Shown here: one piece after another, positions 5,630 to 9,523 of the stretch
Layout of the letters: each line of letters starts with the position of its first letter
How positions within the stretch are numbered: the first letter of the stretch is position 1
Assembly: GCA_050261495.1 (NCBI GenBank)
Contig: JBLNDI010000021.1
Span: forward strand, 1 to 9,523
Length of the DNA stretch: 9,523 nt
Source: JBMNKL01 sp050261495
Lineage (GTDB): Bacteria; Bacillota; Clostridia; Acetivibrionales; DTU013
Direction: 5' to 3'
Translations under genes and position numbers: made by a program
Notes under the pieces: generated by a model
What the model saw: the letters and a program-made list of their open reading frames with translations, nothing else
The model's database searches: none
What the model was told of the DNA's origin: nothing

Positions 5630-8161
5630 ATGTCTGGCTTGGAAGAGAATGATGTAAAGAGAATCATACCGGTTGATATCGAATCGGAAATGAAAAAATC
5701 TTTCATAGATTATGCCATGAGCGTAATAGTCGACCGTGCGCTGCCTGACGTAAGGGACGGATTAAAGCCTGTTCACAGGAGGATTTTGTACTCCATGTAT
5801 ACGCAGGGCTTCACCTCCGACAAGCCTTACCGCAAGTGCGCTACCACGGTTGGAGACGTTCTAGGGAAATACCATCCCCATGGAGACGCTGCCGTATATG
5901 ACAGCCTGGTCCGCATGGCGCAGGATTTTTCACTGAGGTATACGCTTATAGACGGCCATGGCAATTTCGGCTCCAGGGACGGCGATCCGCCGGCGGCAAT
6001 GAGATACACTGAAGCCAGGCTTTCGAAGATTTCTGCTGAAATGATGGCCGATATAAACAAGGATACCGTCGATTTCAAGCCCAATTTCGACGAGCATGAA
6101 ATGGAGCCCGTCGTTTTGCCTTCAAGGTTTCCGAACCTGCTGGTTAACGGTTCGTCGGGCATTGCCGTCGGTATGGCTACAAATATCCCGCCGCACAACC
6201 TTACCGAAGTTATTGACGGCGTTATTGCACTGATCGATAGCCCGCAGATTACCATTGACGAGTTGAATAAAATTATAAAGGGTCCCGATTTTCCCACGGC
6301 CGGCACTATCATGGGAAAGCAGGGCATCAAGGACGCGTACAGGACCGGGAGGGGCAGGATAGTAATCCGGGCGAACGCGGAAATAGAGCAGTTGGGCAAT
6401 AACAGGCAGCGCATAGTTGTCAGGGATTTGCCTTACCAGGTGAACAAGGCGAAATTAATAGAGAGGATTGCGGAACTGGTAAAAGAAAAGAAGCTTGAGG
6501 GCATTGCCGATATCAATGACGAATCCGACAGGACGGAAGCTGTTAGAATAGTAATCACGCTGAAAAAGGATGCAAATGCAAACGTAATCCTAAACCAGCT
6601 GTACAGAAACACACAGATGCAGGACGTTTTCAGCGTCAATATGCTTGCCTTAACGCAAACCGAAGAGGGCAAGTTCGAGCCCCGCATATTAAACTTAAAG
6701 CAAGCGTTGCAGTATTACCTCAAGCACCAGGAGGAGGTAGTCACCAGGCGGACGCGTTTCGAGCTGGAAAAAGCCGAAGCGAGGGCACATATACTGGAAG
6801 GCCTGAAAATTGCAATAGACAACCTCGATGAAGTTATAAAAATTATAAGGTCGTCCAGGACCGAAGACATCGCGAAGAAAAGCCTGATGGGCAGGTTTGC
6901 GCTAAGCGAGCGGCAGGCGCAGGCTATTGTGGATATGAGACTTGGAAGATTGACAGGTCTTGAAAGGGACAAGCTGGAAACAGAGTACCGGGATATCCTG
7001 GACAAAATTCAAAACTACAAAAATATCCTAACGAACGAAAAGCTTTTGCTAAACTTAATAAAGGAAGAATTGCAGGTCATAAAGGAAAAATACGGAGATG
7101 AAAGAAGAACCAGGATTACCGCGGAGGAAGACGATATCGATATTGAAGACCTGATCGCCGAGGAGGAAAGTGTTATTACGCTTACACATTTCGGTTATAT
7201 CAAGAGATTGCCGTGCGATACTTACAAGAGCCAAAAACGCGGCGGCAAGGGAATAACGGCACTCAGCACGAGAGAGGAGGACTTCGTCGAGAGGCTCTTT
7301 ATCACTTCAACACATCATTACATCCTATTCTTTACTAACAAAGGAAAGGTGTACAGGCTGAAAGCTTACCAGATACCTGAGGCAGGACGCCAGGCGAAGG
7401 GTACCGCCATTGTGAACCTCCTTGAATTAAGCAGCGACGAAAAGGTTTCAGCGGTTATTCCGATAGCAGAATACAAGGAAGGTTTGTACCTGACCATGGC
7501 TACGAGAAACGGGCTGGTCAAGAAAACCGACCTAATGGAATATGATAATATCAGGAAGGGCGGCCTGGCTGCCGTTACGCTCAGGGAAAACGACGAGCTC
7601 ATCGATGTCAGGCTGACGGACGGAAACCAGGATATTATCCTGGTAACAAGGAACGGTATGTCCATCCGCTTCCGAGAGAGCGATGTAAGGCCTCTCGGGA
7701 GGGTATCGCAGGGCGTCAAGGGCATTACGCTGGAAGAAGGCGACTATGTTGTCGGTATGGCAAGTTCAATGCCTGATTCCACGCTGCTGGTCGTTACGGA
7801 AAATGGTTTCGGAAAAAGGACCGAGCTTGACGAATACAAAACTCAATCAAGGGGCGGAAAAGGCATACTGACATACAAGGTGACCGAGAAAACCGGCAAA
7901 GTGGCCGGAGTCAGGCTTGTCAACGAATCGGACGAAGTCATGCTGATAAGCGCGGACGGCACGATTATCCGGATTAAGGTAAACAGCATCAGCATACTTG
8001 GGCGCGCTACACAGGGAGTAACGCTGATGAGGGTTACCGAGGGAAATCATGTTGTCAGCATTGCCAGGATTGAAGCCGACAACGGGGAAAACCGGGACGA
8101 TGATCTGCCATGCGGGCAGGATGAACAGAACGCGGCAACTGCCGGCAATGAAGAAGAATAG
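5630..8161 (+). CDS. gyrA: DNA gyrase subunit A
   Basis: The 843-residue breakage-reunion subunit of DNA gyrase, which with GyrB introduces negative supercoils in the cytoplasm. The N-terminal winged-helix/tower region contains RALPDVRDGLKPVHRR and the catalytic tyrosine Y126 in AAMRYTEARL. The quinolone region reads YHPHGDAAVYDSLVRMAQ, with Ala87 at the place of E. coli Ser83 and Asp91 at Asp87. A coiled-coil region with the DMRLGRLTGLE motif follows, then the C-terminal beta-pinwheel with an intact GyrA box QKRGGKG (535-541), marking it as gyrase rather than topoisomerase IV. A later QSRGGKG repeat and an acidic tail (ending NEEE) complete the protein. Length is normal. The ATG has an AAAGAGGT ribosome binding site 7 bases upstream. 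It is more GC-rich than the sugar genes to its left. The rRNA operon begins ~470 bp downstream, a common clostridial order. Confidence 0.98.
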   Translation: MSGLEENDVKRIIPVDIESEMKKSFIDYAMSVIVDRALPDVRDGLKPVHRRILYSMYTQGFTSDKPYRKCATTVGDVLGKYHPHGDAAVYDSLVRMAQDFSLRYTLIDGHGNFGSRDGDPPAAMRYTEARLSKISAEMMADINKDTVDFKPNFDEHEMEPVVLPSRFPNLLVNGSSGIAVGMATNIPPHNLTEVIDGVIALIDSPQITIDELNKIIKGPDFPTAGTIMGKQGIKDAYRTGRGRIVIRANAEIEQLGNNRQRIVVRDLPYQVNKAKLIERIAELVKEKKLEGIADINDESDRTEAVRIVITLKKDANANVILNQLYRNTQMQDVFSVNMLALTQTEEGKFEPRILNLKQALQYYLKHQEEVVTRRTRFELEKAEARAHILEGLKIAIDNLDEVIKIIRSSRTEDIAKKSLMGRFALSERQAQAIVDMRLGRLTGLERDKLETEYRDILDKIQNYKNILTNEKLLLNLIKEELQVIKEKYGDERRTRITAEEDDIDIEDLIAEEESVITLTHFGYIKRLPCDTYKSQKRGGKGITALSTREEDFVERLFITSTHHYILFFTNKGKVYRLKAYQIPEAGRQAKGTAIVNLLELSSDEKVSAVIPIAEYKEGLYLTMATRNGLVKKTDLMEYDNIRKGGLAAVTLRENDELIDVRLTDGNQDIILVTRNGMSIRFRESDVRPLGRVSQGVKGITLEEGDYVVGMASSMPDSTLLVVTENGFGKRTELDEYKTQSRGGKGILTYKVTEKTGKVAGVRLVNESDEVMLISADGTIIRIKVNSISILGRATQGVTLMRVTEGNHVVSIARIEADNGENRDDDLPCGQDEQNAATAGNEEE

Positions 8162-8288
8162 CGTTGCCGGAGCGGCTGTTTTCAAATTCATGACGGAGAA
8201 AGCAGGAACATTTGACAATAAAGCAGAGGATAAAAAAGAAAAGCGGGAATAAATCATACCCATAAGGGAAAAAGATAAACAAGGCGGG
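8162..8288. other. Spacer between gyrA and the rRNA promoters
   Basis: No gene is supported here; a short reading frame crossing the gyrA stop resembles nothing and lies out of frame with gyrA. A 4-bp GCCG/CGGC hairpin at 8166-8176 followed by TGTTTT is too weak to call a terminator, so gyrA transcription may run into the rRNA promoter region. Confidence 0.5.
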
Positions 8289-8317
8289 TTGAAGAAAGAC
8301 GGCCGCGATGATATATT
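8289..8317 (+). promoter_or_regulatory. rRNA operon promoter P1
   Basis: TTGAAG (8289-8294) and TATATT (8312-8317) are separated by the ideal 17 bp. With the stronger site 85 bp downstream it forms a tandem pair, the arrangement usual for rRNA operons. Each box differs from consensus (two bases and one base), so it is probably the weaker promoter. Confidence 0.55.
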
Positions 8318-8373
8318 GTTAAAGCGTCTCACGCAAGCTGCGTAAAGAAGGATAAAACCTTGAATGACGGTAG

Positions 8374-8402
8374 TTGACAAAATAAAGCTTGCGTGTTACT
8401 AT
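8374..8402 (+). promoter_or_regulatory. rRNA operon promoter P2
   Basis: A perfect TTGACA -35 (8374-8379) and TACTAT -10 (8397-8402) are separated by 17 bp, ahead of an A/T-rich upstream stretch. Transcription should begin near 8408-8410, giving a ~225-nt leader before the mature 16S. This is the best promoter in the window by consensus match and position. Confidence 0.75.
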
Positions 8403-8464
8403 AGAAAAGCCGCTCAAAAAAAGCCCGCTGCGAGGCAGGGTGCAAGGGGCGGCGGGGAAGGCGC

Positions 8465-8490
8465 GGAGCCGAAGCGGAAGCTGAAGCGGA
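8465..8490 (+). repeat. Short purine-rich direct repeats in the rRNA leader
   Basis: GAAGCGGA occurs at 8471-8478 and again at 8483-8490, a 12-base period, and the flanking GGAGCCGAAG and GGAAGCTGAAG repeat the pattern imperfectly. It lies inside the folded part of the leader. Slippage expansion is the simplest explanation. Confidence 0.5.
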
Positions 8491-8501
8491 GCGCCTCGAT
8501 G

Positions 8502-8519
8502 GACCTTGAAAAGTGAACA
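8502..8519 (+). promoter_or_regulatory. Conserved rRNA leader motif (boxA-like)
   Basis: GACCTTGAAAAGTGAACA matches the ACCTTGAAAACTG-type motif seen in Gram-positive rRNA leaders and 16S-23S spacers, which lies in the boxA/Nus-factor antitermination region. It sits between the two leader hairpin zones. Identification is by resemblance only. Confidence 0.45.
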
Positions 8520-8532
8520 GCGAGACAACGGA

Positions 8533-8553
8533 CCGCTGATGAGGGATCAGCGG
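8533..8553 (+). other. Perfect hairpin in the rRNA leader
   Basis: CCGCTGAT (8533-8540) pairs exactly with ATCAGCGG (8546-8553) around a GAGGG loop. It lies just after the boxA-like motif. It may be part of pre-rRNA folding or an RNase III target; no T-run follows, so it is not a terminator. Confidence 0.55.
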
Positions 8554-8602
8554 GGAGCAAAGGGACTCGTTAATGCAAGAGTAACAAGGATAACGTACAC
8601 AA

Positions 8603-8620
8603 AGAGCCAACGAAGGCTCT
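8603..8620 (+). other. Hairpin just before the 16S 5' end
   Basis: AGAGCC (8603-8608) pairs with GGCTCT (8615-8620) around AACGAA, ending about 14 bases before the mature 16S start. Its position suggests a role in 5' maturation. Confidence 0.45.
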
Positions 8621-8640
8621 CTTTGGAAAAAGATTTTTCA

Positions 8641-8702
<62 letters not shown>

Positions 8703-8708
8703 GTCTCG

Positions 8709-8798
8709 GAGGTCGGAAACCAGAGGTCAGAGGTCGGAATCGGAGAAACACACGAGTCGTGTGTTTCGACAGAAATCTGGCTTCCGGTTTCTGACCTT
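8709..8798 (+). other. Extended helix 6 (V1) hairpin in 16S rRNA
   Basis: Bases 8709-8731 pair with 8776-8798 over 23 positions with one A-C mismatch and four G-U pairs. Inside, GAAACACACGA (8745-8755) and TCGTGTGTTTC (8757-8767) form a second, perfect inverted repeat. About 102 nt lie between the flanking GAACGG and GTGGCGG landmarks, against about 32 in E. coli, so the helix is enlarged by ~70 nt. Long V1 inserts are known in several thermophilic and other Firmicutes, and some are cut out of the mature rRNA. Confidence 0.8.
8721..8734 (+). repeat. Tandem 7-base repeat in the V1 helix
   Basis: CAGAGGT occurs twice in tandem (8721-8727 and 8728-8734), and the wider unit GAGGTCRGA occurs at 8709, 8723 and 8730. 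It lies in the 5' arm of the enlarged helix, pointing to growth by slippage. Confidence 0.6.
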
Positions 8799-9025
8799 CG
8801 GGATAGTGGCGGACGGGTGAGTAACGCGTGGGCAACCTGCCTTCCACTGGGGGATAACACAGGGAAACCTGTGCTAATACCGCATAACATATCGACGGGG
8901 CATCCTGTTGATATCAAAGGAGGAATCCGGTGGAAGATGGGCCCGCGTCCAATTAGCTAGTTGGTGGTGTAACGGACCACCAAGGCGACGATTGGTAGCC
9001 GAACTGAGAGGTTGATCGGCCACAT

Positions 9026-9078
<53 letters not shown>

Positions 9079-9093
9079 CGCAATGGGGGAAAC

Positions 9094-9124
<31 letters not shown>

Positions 9125-9188
9125 GGTTTTCGGATTGTAAACTTCTTTGATGAGGGACGAAAAAAATGACGGTACCTCAAAAACAAGC

Positions 9189-9239
<51 letters not shown>

Positions 9240-9449
9240 GTCCGGAATTACTGGGTGTAAAGGGCGTGTAGGCGGGGATGTAAGTCAGATGTGAAATTCC
9301 ACGGCTTAACTGTGGCGCTGCATCTGAAACTATGTCTCTTGAGTGCTGGAGAGGAAAGCGGAATTCCAAGTGTAGCGGTGAAATGCGTAGATATTTGGAG
9401 GAACACCAGTGGCGAAGGCGGCTTTCTGGACAGTAACTGACGCTGAGGC

Positions 9450-9497
<48 letters not shown>

Positions 9498-9523
9498 TGT
9501 AAACGATGGATACTAGGTGTAGG

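Larger units (their letters stand above)
8409..8634 (+). other. 16S rRNA leader (pre-rRNA 5' segment)
   Basis: Transcribed leader between P2 and the 16S 5' end, with no protein gene. It is GC- and purine-rich and able to fold: CGAGGC (8431-8436) can pair with GCCTCG (8493-8498), or alternatively AGGCGC (8459-8464) with GCGCCT (8491-8496); the two pairings exclude each other. Further hairpins lie at 8533-8553 and 8603-8620. Such leaders normally hold antitermination signals and one strand of the processing stem whose partner lies after the 16S gene, outside this window. Confidence 0.65.

Noticed and set aside
5827..6414. Long minus-strand frame inside gyrA (195 residues)
   Set aside because: It is antisense to the most conserved part of gyrA and has no family resemblance; it is a by-product of gyrA codon use. 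Other minus-strand frames in gyrA are the same.
8166..8182. gyrA terminator from GCCG/CGGC plus TTTT
   Set aside because: A 4-bp stem is too short, and TG interrupts the stem-to-T-run junction.
8212..8240. TTGACA at 8212-8217 as a third rRNA promoter
   Set aside because: No -10-like sequence lies 16-18 bp downstream; the A-rich candidates are 11-13 bp away.
8049..8252. 67-residue frame crossing the end of gyrA
   Set aside because: It is out of frame with gyrA, overlaps its conserved 3' coding sequence, and has no recognisable motif or ribosome binding site.

Overview
The window suggests a low-to-mid GC, Gram-positive anaerobe of the class Clostridia. Three things point there: the 16S rRNA sequence looks clostridial (cluster III-like is my tentative reading), gyrA lies directly upstream of an rRNA operon as in many clostridial origin regions, and the ribosome binding sites are strong GGAGG types. 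Genus and species cannot be settled by eye.

Layout, all main genes on the + strand. Bases 1-337 are an AT-rich intergenic stretch with a likely promoter. Bases 338-2948 hold an overlapping two-component pair: a compact YesN-type AraC response regulator and a YesM-type sensor kinase. Bases 2998-4962 encode a cytoplasmic GH42 beta-galactosidase with its own strong ribosome binding site and a possible promoter of its own. Bases 4963-5629 are a rearranged junction: a long AT-rich hairpin, a 12-bp inverted repeat pair, a minus-strand remnant of a peptidoglycan-binding protein, and the C-terminal third of an IS481-type transposase. Bases 5630-8161 encode full-length DNA gyrase subunit A. Bases 8162-8634 are the rRNA operon promoter and leader region with tandem promoters. 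From about 8635 to the end is the first ~890 nt of a 16S rRNA gene, cut by the window edge.

The window therefore joins an accessory sugar-response module (sense an extracellular cue, activate transcription, cleave a galactoside inside the cell) to core housekeeping genes, with mobile-element debris at the seam. The sugar genes are visibly more AT-rich than gyrA and the rRNA operon, which fits separate origins. No sugar transporter is in view, although the enzyme has no signal peptide and so needs imported substrate.

I did not find a clearly new biological system. The most interesting items are the scrambled IS/cell-wall-gene junction next to gyrA (whose right end may supply the -35 box of gyrA), the greatly lengthened helix 6 (V1) hairpin in the 16S rRNA, and the variant active-site loop of the GH42 enzyme.
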